Source of the DNA: a bacterium
GTDB taxonomy: Bacteria > JAGOBX01
DNA: 64,000 nucleotides
Reading direction: 5' to 3'
Assembly (NCBI GenBank): GCA_029551925.1
Contig: JAKPEO010000110.1
Coordinates: forward strand, 11,121 to 75,120
In this document: one piece after another, positions 17,918-28,686 of the stretch
Numbering within the stretch: position 1 is the stretch's first letter
Layout: every line of letters starts with the position of its first letter
Notes under the pieces: model-generated
Seen by the model: only the letters and a program-made list of their open reading frames with translations
Database searches by the model: none
Told to the model about the DNA's origin: nothing
Made by a program: the position numbers and the translations under genes

Positions 17918-18239
17918 GAGAGAAAAAGTGTAAAAGCTGAGTTTGCACGTTCATAGTATTTTTTTTAAAAAAAATATAGTAGAGCAAATTTATCTTTCAA
18001 GATACACTCGCCCTACTTATATCAACTCTGCAATGAATAATAAAAAACTGCAAAGACGCAAATGCCCGCAAAGTTTTAATTAAAAAATTTGATAACCCTG
18101 GTCAAATTGAATGTCCTTGAAACATTTGCTAAATTAAAAAAACTTACTTACGCCGCTGCGGGCAGAAAAATTATTCCACTATTTTGAATTTTCACGCGGC
18201 GTTGAAACAAGTCTTGATAATATCCAAGTGTTATCTTGA

Positions 18240-18600
18240 ATATTTCAAAATAGCGTATCAGGCATTCCTGCTTCAGCCGTATCATACAAATATTTAGAAG
18301 TTCAGTTATTAAAACGCCAAAGATTTATATGCTTGGTATCGGGCTAATGCGAAATATATAAGCGGTCAGTCAAGATTTGAAATTGACGCGATAGCGGTAT
18401 CTGAAAACGGCATTATTAGTTTTGAAATAAAATTGCGAGACACGGTAATTAAATCAGACGGCACAAAACTGATTGAATTTGCAAAGGCATTGAAATCAAA
18501 AAAATGACGCAGCGGAATTATTATATATTCAGATAATCTCATTAAAAAAATCGCAGAACCGGATATTATGGGCAGCTCCTACAAAAAATTATTCAGTTAA
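18240..18600 (+). pseudogene. Decayed DUF4143/nuclease-type C-terminus of an ATPase
   Basis: A segment reading GIPASAVSYKYLEVQL is followed, after a frameshift near 18320, by DLYAWYRANAKYISGQSRF, then EIDAIAVSENGIISFEIK, the E-D...E-x-K pattern of a PD-(D/E)xK-like fold found at the C-terminus of DUF4143 ATPases. TGA at 18505 interrupts it, and the same frame continues as RSGIIIYSDNLIKKIAEPD to TAA at 18598. At least one frameshift and one nonsense codon show that it is dead. In the gap from 17811 to 19032 I also see a GRSSGQKKTIL phrase at ~18925-18957 that resembles a ruined Walker A, and no intact gene. Confidence 0.5.
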
Positions 18601-19032
18601 ATGTAGATTAAAGTATTACAACTGACAAAATATTTTTAAGCTGGTTATACTTTATGATAACAAGACAATCGGCGATATGAGATAATCATTTATGCGAAAA
18701 TATCGGCTTTTTTTTAAAAGAGCATATTACTAAAAATCTAAATTATCTCTTTTATCAACATATTTCACGATTTTTGCGTATAATCATTAAAAGCGCAACT
18801 TGATAAAATAGAAAATCTTGATTTTTGTTAGACAAGTCGGCATTCACGAAAACATTTACCTCTACGAAAACGCAACAGTGTAATTATCAAATCGAAGACG
18901 ATAAACTTATTATTCGGACGATCATCAGGTCAAAAAAAAACGATATTAAACATCTCAAAAAAATTGACAAATTATGATAAATATTGTATAAATATTTCAA
19001 TAAAAATTTCATCATTATTTATATCAAATGAA

Positions 19033-19407
19033 ATGATCGAAACTGAAACACTATTAAAAAAAGCGTGGGAAGCGCGAGAATACGCTGCGCCGTCAGGTGA
19101 AATAAAAGTCGGCTGCGCATTAGCAACTGAATCTAACGAAATTATACTCGGCTGGAATGTCGGCGGACCGTGGAGTATGGGCATACACGCCGAGGTCTGT
19201 GCAATTGTGCAATTAGTAAAAACCAAAAGCAAAGCTGTAAAAATCGCAATTGTTGCAAATGCAAATTTTTTCACACCTTGCGGCAGTTGTCGTGACTGGC
19301 TATTGAAATTCTGCGACGTTTCAAGTCCGGTAATAATTCAAAATCATCGCGGCGAAACTTATAATTTTATATTAAAAGATTTATGTCCAAATTATCCTAA
19401 AATTTAA
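19033..19407 (+). CDS. Second cytidine-deaminase-like protein
   Basis: The zinc-dependent deaminase motifs are intact: GIHAEVCAI (zinc His, catalytic Glu) and TPCGSCRDWLLKFC (zinc cysteines). The N-terminus AREYAAPSGEIKVGCALA parallels the cdd product at 9876-10322 but differs in the substrate-loop residues. The frame can be extended to TTG at 18964, but those codons read like ATPase remnant (end of a Walker-A-like phrase), so the ATG at 19033 is chosen (124 aa). Candidates are a cytidine deaminase or a blasticidin-S-type deaminase; the substrate is open. It stands alone between decayed regions and has a weak ribosome binding site, so expression is uncertain. Confidence 0.7.
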   Translation: MIETETLLKKAWEAREYAAPSGEIKVGCALATESNEIILGWNVGGPWSMGIHAEVCAIVQLVKTKSKAVKIAIVANANFFTPCGSCRDWLLKFCDVSSPVIIQNHRGETYNFILKDLCPNYPKI

Positions 19408-20032
19408 TTTTTTAAAAAAACTGTTGTTTTAAAACCTAAGTCGGACTCTTAAATTTGAATAAAATTCAAAAAAAATCTCAAAATATCGGTAAAATACTAT
19501 ATTCTGACAATTTAATATTTTTTTTATTTTTGTGCTATATTGTTAGGTAAGTATATTTATCGAGATTTTATAATGTATTGTAAAATTATTCTTAAAAAAA
19601 TATGCCAATAACAAAATTACTTATTTCGCTGCGCTTGTAGAATCCGTTTGAGTTCCTAAAAAAAATATGCAGCACAGTGAATTATTAAAAAAATTGGAAT
19701 GATTACCAAAAAAGAACAAGGCGAACTTTTAAAAATTGTTTTTAAAAATAATGCTAATCATTCCGAATTATTAAATTTTATGTATTTTATGAGGTTGCAT
19801 ATATTTTTTCCGTAATTTTATTTAAGCGCACAACTTAAGTTACAGATTTAATACAGCGCAAAATTGATCTAATATCGCACAACCAACTATTATCACAAAC
19901 GCCGTCAAATAAAAAAAACATACAAAAAAATGATACTTTGAATTTTTTATGTTCCTAATAATGAAAATAATTTTTTTAACAAATTGACAAACGCAAAAAA
20001 ATAAAATAAAATAAATTAAATTAAATAAAAAA
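19408..20032 (+). other. Long intergenic gap, probably decayed DNA
   Basis: This 625-bp stretch has no convincing gene. A 38-codon frame (19699-19815) reads MITKKEQGELLKIVFKNN and then NHSELLNFM. Just upstream a short frame reads MQHSELLKKLE, so the HSELL phrase occurs twice, suggesting a small duplicated or decayed gene. The last 50 bp hold a proposed promoter and an A/T-only tract with TAAAATAAA repeats leading into the TonB receptor gene. Confidence 0.4.
19984..20012 (+). promoter_or_regulatory. Sigma70-type promoter for the TonB-dependent receptor
   Basis: Consensus TTGACA (19984-19989) and TAAAAT (20007-20012) are separated by 17 bp. The predicted start is near 20019, only ~14 nt before the ATG at 20033. 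The short leader is A/T-only and has no Shine-Dalgarno. Confidence 0.55.
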
Positions 20033-21823
20033 ATGAAAATAATAAGACGGTTTCAATTTTTGCTAATTTTTCTAATATTTTCAATAAATCTAAATGCTTC
20101 TGATTCTGATTCTGATACGCTAAATTTTTTTGAATTAATAATTCATCAAAAATCAAAAGACAATATTAATAAAATAATTTCAAATAATCAGACATCAGAA
20201 AATACATTTTTTTATGATTTGAATAAACTTCCGAATTTTAATATTTTAAATGAAACTATTTTCGGTATTAATAGCATCGGTCAAGATAAAATAAAATACC
20301 GCGGAAAAACCGTAAAATTATTAGTTAATAATATGCCGTCAATAGAATCAATGCAAGTATTCAATTGTCAAATTATCAATTCTATAAATCATTACAATAA
20401 TAGTGATTTAGAATTAGTAAATTCTGCGTTAGGCGTAATCTATGGCGCTAATGCATTAAGCGCTATCATAAACATAAAAAATACCGCACCGTCAAATAAA
20501 AATTACAGTGTAAATTATAGTTATGGTTCATTTAATTCTAATTCATTAAATTTATCATTAGCCGCGCCTATAAAAAATATTTATTATTTAACAACTGATA
20601 TTTCAGGTCTACAAACTGACGGATATAATGACTTTTCAAAAATGCAAAATTTAAATACTCAAATCAAATTTGGTTATCATAATAATAAAACTTTAATAGA
20701 ATTATCAAATTTATATTCAAAAGAACAAACAGAAGATTTAATTGAAATTGTAGAATGGCAACGCGACAGACAAAATACAAATTTGCGAATATATAATAAA
20801 ATCGACAATTTGTTTTTTTCGTTCGGTTTATCTTATACTTCCGGCATACATAAAAGTTTTGAAATTTTAAATAATTACAATCAGAAATTTCAATCTTATG
20901 ATTTTGAAAAATCGACAAGATTAGATTTTTATTATAATTGTAGCGCAAATTTAAAAATGCAAGCAGGCGCCGAATTTACTAAATACGGCGGTGAAATACC
21001 AAATCAGCCGTTTGCTAAACGCGGCGAATTTTACTCAAAAGATAATGCTGTGTTCTATTTATTTAATTTCCATTTTATTGAGCGTTTGGAATTACAAACA
21101 GGCGGTAGATATAATGACAATTCCAAATACGGCGAATTATTTATCGACAGTCATAAATTAATTTTCAAGCCAAATCAAAATAATATATTTTATTTTTTAA
21201 CAGAGAAAAATTTCAAAAATCCATCTGTCTTTCAGACACAAATAAATAATTTTAAAAGCAATTCGGCATTATTACCTGAAACTTTAAGGATATACGAATT
21301 AAATTACAAAAAGATATTTTCCAAAACTTTTAATCTAATAAGTTCAATATTCAAAAACATCGGTAAAAATCATATTGATATTACTACTATTCCGTTTACA
21401 AATTCAGATAAAAAATACATTCATTACGGCGCAGATTTTTTTATTGATTATAATTATAAAAAATTTGAAAATATATTCGGCTATCAATATCTATATTCCG
21501 CATGGGATACGCGATTATTAAATAAACACAAATTTTTTTTTGCATGCGCTTATAATCATCAAAAAAATCTGAAATTTTCCATTGATGCCCAATATGTAAA
21601 TAAATATTATGGTTCAGCATACAAACAAAATCGAATGCCTGATTTCTTATTATTAAATTCAGCAATTACTTATAAAATTAAAGAACCACTAATTTTAAAA
21701 ATTTCAGTAAATAATATTTTAGATAAAAATTATGCACTGATGTATGACGAACAATATGGTAAAGCGGCAATATCAATGCCCGGCATAAATATTTTTGCTT
21801 CATTAACTGCAGCTAATTTTTAA
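20033..21823 (+). CDS. TonB-dependent outer-membrane receptor
   Basis: The 596-aa protein opens with a signal peptide (MKIIRRFQFLLIFLIFSINLNA). A plug-like region (~55-150) includes GINSIGQDKIKYRGK, VKLLVNNMP, VNSALGVIYGANALSAIINI, and then a beta-barrel of alternating aromatic strands. It ends with the TonB-barrel signature NNILDKNYALMYDEQYGKAA and a terminal phenylalanine, as expected for BAM-dependent insertion. It would import a siderophore, vitamin or glycan using TonB energy. The ligand is unknown, and no TonB, ExbB or ABC transporter genes lie nearby. An outer membrane is implied. The plug is short compared with most receptors. Confidence 0.85.
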   Translation: MKIIRRFQFLLIFLIFSINLNASDSDSDTLNFFELIIHQKSKDNINKIISNNQTSENTFFYDLNKLPNFNILNETIFGINSIGQDKIKYRGKTVKLLVNNMPSIESMQVFNCQIINSINHYNNSDLELVNSALGVIYGANALSAIINIKNTAPSNKNYSVNYSYGSFNSNSLNLSLAAPIKNIYYLTTDISGLQTDGYNDFSKMQNLNTQIKFGYHNNKTLIELSNLYSKEQTEDLIEIVEWQRDRQNTNLRIYNKIDNLFFSFGLSYTSGIHKSFEILNNYNQKFQSYDFEKSTRLDFYYNCSANLKMQAGAEFTKYGGEIPNQPFAKRGEFYSKDNAVFYLFNFHFIERLELQTGGRYNDNSKYGELFIDSHKLIFKPNQNNIFYFLTEKNFKNPSVFQTQINNFKSNSALLPETLRIYELNYKKIFSKTFNLISSIFKNIGKNHIDITTIPFTNSDKKYIHYGADFFIDYNYKKFENIFGYQYLYSAWDTRLLNKHKFFFACAYNHQKNLKFSIDAQYVNKYYGSAYKQNRMPDFLLLNSAITYKIKEPLILKISVNNILDKNYALMYDEQYGKAAISMPGINIFASLTAANF

Positions 21824-21860
21824 TTTAGGTCTTATTTTTTTACGATTTGATTTTAAAATT

Positions 21861-21925
21861 AAAAAAAAAGTGGATAGTTAATAATTTTTAAAAATTATTA
21901 ACTATCCACTTCCTTTTATTTATTA
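21861..21925. terminator. 40-bp perfect palindrome, bidirectional terminator
   Basis: Positions 21870-21889 and 21890-21909 are exact reverse complements (arm GTGGATAGTTAATAATTTTT) with no spacer. An A9 tract precedes it and a T-rich tract follows, so both strands have a stem followed by T's. It separates the convergent TonB receptor gene and the atpC end of the ATP synthase operon. Confidence 0.8.
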
Positions 21926-21948
21926 TTTTATATAAAATTACTATAAAC

Positions 21949-22404
21949 TTATTTTTCTTGATTTTTGTAATTAGTCACTGTTGAAAGCCGGACTAACGCG
22001 CGCTGCAACGCCGCTTCTGCACGAATAATATCTATACTTTCGTCTCTACTGCGCAATCTGTCTTCTGCTCGTTTTTTCGCTGATTCTGCGCGTCCTACAT
22101 CTATTTTATCTGCTGGTTCTGCCGCGTGAGTAATAACATTTATCGCGTCAGGCATGACTTCGCAAAATCCACCTAACACTGTAAAAAATATATATTTTTC
22201 ATCTTTTTCTTCTTTTTTAATTTTTAGTTCGCCAAGTTTTAAACTACTCAAAAACGGAGTATGTCCGGGCAAAACAGTAAACATCCCAGCTTCGCCCGGA
22301 AAATTAGCAGCAGATATATTATCTGAAAAAACGATATTTCCGTCTTTCGTAACTATCTCTAATTTTATATAATCATATATCGTTTTTTGTTTGGTTTCTG
22401 TCAT
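21949..22404 (-). CDS. atpC: ATP synthase epsilon subunit
   Basis: This is the F1 central-stalk epsilon subunit, which couples gamma to the c ring and inhibits ATP hydrolysis. The N-terminal beta-sandwich includes LEIVTKDGNIVF, FPGEAGMFTVLPGHTPFLSSL and GGFCEVMPDAINVITHAAE. The C-terminal two-helix region includes RAEDRLRSRDESIDIIRAEAALQRALVRL. At 151 aa it is slightly longer than most. It starts 2 nt after atpD with GGGAG upstream, and is last in the operon. Confidence 0.95.
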   Translation of the reverse strand: MTETKQKTIYDYIKLEIVTKDGNIVFSDNISAANFPGEAGMFTVLPGHTPFLSSLKLGELKIKKEEKDEKYIFFTVLGGFCEVMPDAINVITHAAEPADKIDVGRAESAKKRAEDRLRSRDESIDIIRAEAALQRALVRLSTVTNYKNQEK

Positions 22405-22406
22405 TA

Positions 22407-23834
<1,428 letters not shown>

Positions 23835-23881
23835 TTATACGCAATATATTAAAGATTCAATTACTAAATTTGATTTTTTTA

Positions 23882-24772
23882 TTAAATACCTTTTAAAGAT
23901 TCCTTCATCATATTTATAGTCGCATTTATTAATTCCATAAGACCATTATCATATTTTTCCAAATCAACACTGCCTTTTTCTTCGCCGCTTATATCAATTC
24001 TATTTTCCATAGATTTTTTTAATTTAAAAATATTTTGGTTCTGTTTATAAAAACCATACGATATTTTTTTATTGCCTTTAAAACCAACTTCATCCCCGCG
24101 TAAATCTCCATTTAAAATAATATCAAATGATTTTAATACAGGCGCGCCTTTTTTACCTTTATCAATGTAAAACGAAACTTTTATTGCTCCATTTGCTTGT
24201 GCTGCGTTTGTAAGTTCCGCTAAATTACTTATAAGTTTTATAGCTTTTAAAGGATTAGTGGGAAATAAGCCAAGCCCTTCAGCTGACATTTTTATTCCTT
24301 TAGTAGTGACTCCATCGCTAAAAACACTACCTTTATAACCTTTTGTTGTTTTTTCAAAATCAAGGTCTAAAGATTTATAATATTCAAGTTCAGTCAAATT
24401 TTCTTTTGGAACCACTTCAAAACCAGCATCTTCGAATGCTTTTTCAACTAACTCATATACTCTATTTATTACAGAATTATAATAATCATTTCCGAGATAT
24501 ATGGTTGAAGTTTTTGTTGTAAGCGTATTGGTCGCTCTCTGTGCAAATACACTGCTTGACACTTCTTTGCTTTGCATAAATTCACCAGCAAATTCTACAA
24601 TTAACAACTTACTGACATTCCATTTTTTCAATTTTTCAAAATTATTGTCTGTTAATTTTTTTGTCATTTTAGATATATCATCAAAATCAGCAGCATTATA
24701 CTCGTAATCAGCGGCAAAAACATTCAAAGAAATAAAAAAAACTAACAAAAATAATACTATTTTCTTTTTCAT
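23882..24772 (-). CDS. Secreted protein of unknown function inside the ATP synthase operon
   Basis: The 296-aa product begins with a clear signal peptide (MKKKIVLFLLVFFISLNVFA, cleavage after ~20). The mature part is soluble and mixed alpha/beta (KLLIVEFAGEFMQSKEV, INRVYELVEKAFEDAGFEVV, GAIKVSFYIDKGKKGAPVL). The opening strand, the KAFEDAGF helix and the ending resemble periplasmic assembly factors only vaguely, so no family is claimed. It lies between atpG (gap 59 nt) and atpD (gap 65 nt) on the operon strand, larger gaps than elsewhere in the operon. AGGAG lies 16 nt before the ATG, which is far. Base and codon use look like the neighbours. Confidence 0.75.
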   Translation of the reverse strand: MKKKIVLFLLVFFISLNVFAADYEYNAADFDDISKMTKKLTDNNFEKLKKWNVSKLLIVEFAGEFMQSKEVSSSVFAQRATNTLTTKTSTIYLGNDYYNSVINRVYELVEKAFEDAGFEVVPKENLTELEYYKSLDLDFEKTTKGYKGSVFSDGVTTKGIKMSAEGLGLFPTNPLKAIKLISNLAELTNAAQANGAIKVSFYIDKGKKGAPVLKSFDIILNGDLRGDEVGFKGNKKISYGFYKQNQNIFKLKKSMENRIDISGEEKGSVDLEKYDNGLMELINATINMMKESLKGI

Positions 24773-24831
24773 TTTATATTTTTACACACTCCTATAAAAA
24801 AATTTAAAACTTTTTTCACTTTATTTTTTTC

Positions 24832-25731
24832 TTATTGCTCTAACGCATTTGCGCCGCCGACAATTTCAGATATTTCTTTTGTAATCGCTGCTTGACGCAT
24901 TCTGTTATATTGTATTGTCAAAATTCTCAAACGCTCAACGCAATTGTTAGTGGCATTATCCATTGCTGTCATTCTTGACGCTAATTCGCCGACATACGAT
25001 TCTAATAACGCCGAATAAATTTCAGATGAAATATACATTGGCAATAATTGTTCTAAAATAGCTACTTCTGACGGCTCGTATAAATAATCTATTATTTCGC
25101 CTTCCATTTTATTTTTAAATTCAGCATCTTGCTGAATTTTTTCATCGATATTATCAACAACAGGCGCTAATTTTTTAAAAGTAATATTCTGTTTTAATAT
25201 TGATTTATAATGATTATACAATACAAGTATACTACCTACATTTCCTTGCTTATAATCATCTATTAATTCATTTGCAATCTTATCTGCTACTTTAATATCA
25301 AATGTTCGATAGACGCCGACAAATGATTTTTCTACTTGATAATTCCGTTTGGTAAGATATGTCGCACCTTTTCTACCAATCACCCAAAGTTTATAATTCT
25401 TATCTTGCTGCTTTAATTCGTTAATATATCTAACGAGTTCTTTTAAAAGTAAAGAATTAAAAGCACCGCACAATCCTCTATCAGATGTCACAACAACTAT
25501 CCCAATAGTATTAGATGAATTTTTATCCAATAAAAAATGCTCTTTAATATCACAACGCAGAGCTAATGATAAAGTAATATCTTCAATCTTTTTCTTAAAA
25601 TTTCGATATTTTAAGGTCTGCTGCTCAGCTCTTTTAAACTTCGCAGAAGCAACCATTTTCATAGCACGCGTAATCTGCTGGGTATTTTTTATTGCCTTTA
25701 TGCGAACCCTCAAATCTTTTAAACCGGGCAT
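24832..25731 (-). CDS. atpG: ATP synthase gamma subunit
   Basis: This is the central rotor shaft of F1. The N-terminal coiled-coil helix (LKDLRVRIKAIKNTQQITRAM, given by its ends) and the C-terminal helix with SRMTAMDNATNNCVERLRIL and YNRMRQAAITKEI are the hallmarks. The central Rossmann-like domain includes VVTSDRGLCGAFNSLLL. At 299 aa it is normal. GGTGG precedes the ATG. It follows atpA by 19 nt. Confidence 0.96.
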   Translation of the reverse strand: MPGLKDLRVRIKAIKNTQQITRAMKMVASAKFKRAEQQTLKYRNFKKKIEDITLSLALRCDIKEHFLLDKNSSNTIGIVVVTSDRGLCGAFNSLLLKELVRYINELKQQDKNYKLWVIGRKGATYLTKRNYQVEKSFVGVYRTFDIKVADKIANELIDDYKQGNVGSILVLYNHYKSILKQNITFKKLAPVVDNIDEKIQQDAEFKNKMEGEIIDYLYEPSEVAILEQLLPMYISSEIYSALLESYVGELASRMTAMDNATNNCVERLRILTIQYNRMRQAAITKEISEIVGGANALEQ

Positions 25732-25750
25732 AGTTTTTCCACCTTATTTT

Positions 25751-27268
25751 TTATAAATTTCCTATTCTCTGCGTCTTTTTAAATTCTGTAATTACATCAT
25801 TCATTTTCTTCATTAAAGCATCAGATAATTCTTTTTTCTCTTTTATTTCATTTACAATAACGGAATATTTATCTTTGAAGTATGAAAGTAAATGGTCAAT
25901 AAATTTTTGTATTTCTCGCACTTCTATATCATCTAAAAATCCATTAATTGCTGTATAAATAGTAATAACTTCTATTTCCATAGGCAGCGGATTAAATTGC
26001 CCTTGTTTCAATACTTCTGTCAATCGCTCGCCGCGGTGTAGCTGCGCTTGCGTTGCTTTATCCAAATCTGCACCGAATTTTGCGAACGCCGCTAATTCGC
26101 GATACTGCGCTAAACTTAATTTTAATTTACCAGCAACTTGTTTCATTGCTTTTACTTGCGCATTACCGCCAACTCGCGAAACTGACAAACCTACATTTAT
26201 AGCTGGTCTTTGCCCTGAATAAAACAAACTGCTTTCCAAAAATATCTGTCCGTCTGTTATAGAAATAACATTTGTCGGTATATATGCAGACACATCACCT
26301 GCTTGCGTTTCTATTACTGGCAACGCTGTTAATGACCCGCCGCCTTTTTCATTGCTGTATTTGCACGCTCTTTCTAATAATCTTGAATGCAAATAAAATA
26401 CATCGCCAGGATACGCTTCGCGGCCCGGTGGTCTTCTTAATAATAATGACATCTGTCTATATGCCGCAGCATGCTTTGATAAATCATCGTATATTATCAA
26501 CACATGCTGTCCGCGTTCAGCAAAATATTCGCCTATCGCACATCCAGCATACGGCGCTATATATTGTAAAGGCGCTGGCTCTGATGCAGTAGAACATACT
26601 ACTATCGAATAAGCCATCGCTCCATATTCTTCTAAAATGTTGACAACATTAGCGACAGTAGATTTTTTCTGCCCTATCGCAACATAAATACAAATAACAT
26701 CCTGTCCTTTTTGATTTATTATTGTATCTATTGCTATTGCTGTTTTACCTGTTTGTCTGTCGCCGATAATTAATTCACGCTGTCCGCGACCAATTGGTAT
26801 CATACCATCAATCGCTTTAATACCTGTGTATAACGGTTCTTTAACCGGTTGACGCTCAATTACACCTGGCGCTATTTTTTCTATATATGAATATGCTTCA
26901 GCTTTTATCTCGCCTTTACCGTCTATCGGCTGACCGAGCGCATCTACTACTCTACCAATCATAGCTTTGCCAGTTGGCACTTCCGCAATTTTACCAGTTA
27001 AGCGCACTCTATCACCTTCGCGGATTTGCTTAAAATCGCCTAATATCGCGACGCCTATATTTCCTTCTTCCAAATTCAATACTATGCCTTTTATATTATT
27101 AGGAAATTCTAATAATTCACCAGACATAGCATTTGATAAGCCGCTCACGCGCGCTATCCCGTCATTTATTTGCAGGACAATACCTTCTTCCGCTGCGTCA
27201 ACGCTCGTCCGATAATTTTTTAATTTACTTTCAATTATTGAACTTATTTCTTCCGGCTTTATCTGCAT
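25751..27268 (-). CDS. atpA: ATP synthase alpha subunit
   Basis: This is the non-catalytic nucleotide-binding F1 subunit. The P-loop [15 protein letters not shown] is at ~169-183, followed by [16 protein letters not shown]-like sequence (here [13 protein letters not shown]) and the alpha-specific [20 protein letters not shown] with [10 protein letters not shown]. The arginine-finger region [15 protein letters not shown] is intact. 505 aa is normal. A GGAGG site precedes the ATG. Confidence 0.97.
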   Translation of the reverse strand: MQIKPEEISSIIESKLKNYRTSVDAAEEGIVLQINDGIARVSGLSNAMSGELLEFPNNIKGIVLNLEEGNIGVAILGDFKQIREGDRVRLTGKIAEVPTGKAMIGRVVDALGQPIDGKGEIKAEAYSYIEKIAPGVIERQPVKEPLYTGIKAIDGMIPIGRGQRELIIGDRQTGKTAIAIDTIINQKGQDVICIYVAIGQKKSTVANVVNILEEYGAMAYSIVVCSTASEPAPLQYIAPYAGCAIGEYFAERGQHVLIIYDDLSKHAAAYRQMSLLLRRPPGREAYPGDVFYLHSRLLERACKYSNEKGGGSLTALPVIETQAGDVSAYIPTNVISITDGQIFLESSLFYSGQRPAINVGLSVSRVGGNAQVKAMKQVAGKLKLSLAQYRELAAFAKFGADLDKATQAQLHRGERLTEVLKQGQFNPLPMEIEVITIYTAINGFLDDIEVREIQKFIDHLLSYFKDKYSVIVNEIKEKKELSDALMKKMNDVITEFKKTQRIGNL

Positions 27269-27295
27269 ATTCGAGCCTCCAAACTCTATTAAAAA

Positions 27296-27853
27296 TTAAT
27301 TTAACAAAAATTGTTTTTCTAAAATCTCAAATTCGCGCGCAACCGCGCAATTTATTGTATTATCGCCGTATTTAATTATAAATCCAGCGACAATTTCAGG
27401 ATTCAATTCCTGTTTCAATAATATCTTCTTCCCCGTTTTTTTAGTTAGTATTTCTACTATTTTATTAACTTCTGCTTCTGTTAATTTCACAACACTTTGA
27501 ACTGTGGCTGTCCGAACATTTTTTATGCGATTGTATCGATAATAAAACGATTTAAATATATAGCGAATAATGTTTCCGCGGCGATTATCAAAAAAAATCA
27601 TAAAAAAATCTGTTATTAACGGCATTACTCCTAATCTTTTAAAAATTTCAGAAATCGTTTCCTTCTTGATTTTTTTAGATAATGTCATATCAGAAACAAA
27701 ATTCAATAAACGATTATTATCAGCGCGAAATATCTTTTTCAATTCGCGGATTTGCGCTTCCACTTCGTCTAATTTGTTCTGTTTTTGCGCTATATCTATT
27801 AGCGCATCTGTATATCGCGTGGCAATTTTATAATTGAGAATATTATTTTCCAA
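27296..27853 (-). CDS. atpH: ATP synthase delta subunit
   Basis: This is the peripheral-stalk OSCP/delta subunit that holds alpha to the b dimer. The 185-aa protein shows YTDALIDIAQKQNKLDEVEAQ at the N-terminus and the C-terminal signature ELNPEIVAGFIIKYGDNTINCAVA. The only reasonable start is TTG (27853), immediately after the atpF stop, with GGGGG 9 nt upstream. Confidence 0.92.
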   Translation of the reverse strand: MENNILNYKIATRYTDALIDIAQKQNKLDEVEAQIRELKKIFRADNNRLLNFVSDMTLSKKIKKETISEIFKRLGVMPLITDFFMIFFDNRRGNIIRYIFKSFYYRYNRIKNVRTATVQSVVKLTEAEVNKIVEILTKKTGKKILLKQELNPEIVAGFIIKYGDNTINCAVAREFEILEKQFLLN

Positions 27854-28336
27854 TTATTTGCCCCCTATATTTATTAAATATTCTTTAACTAATTCTCTAT
27901 GACGCGCTTCGTCTATTTCTTTACGAACAATCTTTTCTGCTAATACAATAGCGTATTTCAAAATTTCTTTTTCTAAATTTTTCTTAGCGTTTTCGTATTC
28001 GTATTGTATCATCTTTTCAGCTTTTAACTGCATATATTCTGCATTCTTCTTTGCTTCTTCTATTATCTTGCGTTTTTCTTCTTCTGCAAGCTGACGTGCT
28101 TCGTTGCGTATCTGTATCGCAGCATTCAATTCTTTTTGAATACGCTCTGTATATTCTTCTTTCATTTCTTTTAAACGCTGTTCTTCTTCTTTCGCACGAG
28201 TATAAGACTCTTTTATTTTTTCAGCACGTTCATCAAGTATTTTAGTTATTGGTTTAACTAATAACTTTGAAAAAAAATATAACAACACCAAAAAACTAAT
28301 AGTATTAGCCAATATGGTAAAATTAATGGTTACCAT
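27854..28336 (-). CDS. atpF: ATP synthase b subunit
   Basis: This is the peripheral-stalk b subunit: one N-terminal membrane helix (TILANTISFLVLLYFFSKLLV), then a long charged coiled coil (residues 35-155) rich in Glu, Lys and Arg, including DERAEKIKESYTRAKEEE. 160 aa is typical. GAGGA precedes the ATG. Only one b gene is seen, so the stalk is probably a homodimer. Confidence 0.94.
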   Translation of the reverse strand: MVTINFTILANTISFLVLLYFFSKLLVKPITKILDERAEKIKESYTRAKEEEQRLKEMKEEYTERIQKELNAAIQIRNEARQLAEEEKRKIIEEAKKNAEYMQLKAEKMIQYEYENAKKNLEKEILKYAIVLAEKIVRKEIDEARHRELVKEYLINIGGK

Positions 28337-28386
28337 AAATATTCCTCAAATTTTTTAAATTTAAAATATGCTTTGTCAAAAAAATA

Positions 28387-28665
28387 TTAAACAACAAATA
28401 TTAATAACAATGCAATAACCAACGAATAAATCCCTGTCGATTCAGATACAGCTTGACCTACAAGCATTGTTCTTGTAAGCAACCCTGCTTCTTTTGGCGT
28501 GCGCGCAATACCTTCGCACGCTTTACCAGCAGCATACCCTTCGCCAACACCTGGTCCAATTGCTCCAAATCCCATACAGATACCAGCGCCTAAATACGCC
28601 GCAGCTTTCATTATTGTCTTTGAAAGAGACACATCGCCAAATAAATGTTTAACTAATTCTTCCAT
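28387..28665 (-). CDS. atpE: ATP synthase c subunit, Na+ type with two carboxylates
   Basis: The 92-aa hairpin has inner-helix motif GPGVGEGYAAGKA and outer-helix motif GQAVSESTGIYSLV. Compared with the Ilyobacter Na+ ring (Gln32, Val63, Glu65, Ser66, Thr67, Tyr70), it has Glu42, Val73, Glu75, Ser76, Thr77 and Tyr80, the full Na+ ligand set with Glu replacing Gln on the inner helix. That double-carboxylate site is known from the Fusobacterium nucleatum c ring. Polar loop RTPKEAG is normal. A strong AGGAGG precedes the ATG. It follows the fused double-hairpin c gene, so the ring probably contains both proteins. Confidence 0.95.
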   Translation of the reverse strand: MEELVKHLFGDVSLSKTIMKAAAYLGAGICMGFGAIGPGVGEGYAAGKACEGIARTPKEAGLLTRTMLVGQAVSESTGIYSLVIALLLIFVV

Positions 28666-28686
28666 TTATAAACCCTCCTAAAAAAT

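Noticed and set aside
18660-18720. Possible terminator near 18670-18720 (CGATAT...ATATCG then T8)
   Set aside because: Only a 6-bp stem with a large loop; too weak to support.
19408-20032. Small ORF 19699-19815 as a real gene
   Set aside because: 38 codons, no ribosome binding site, decayed surroundings.
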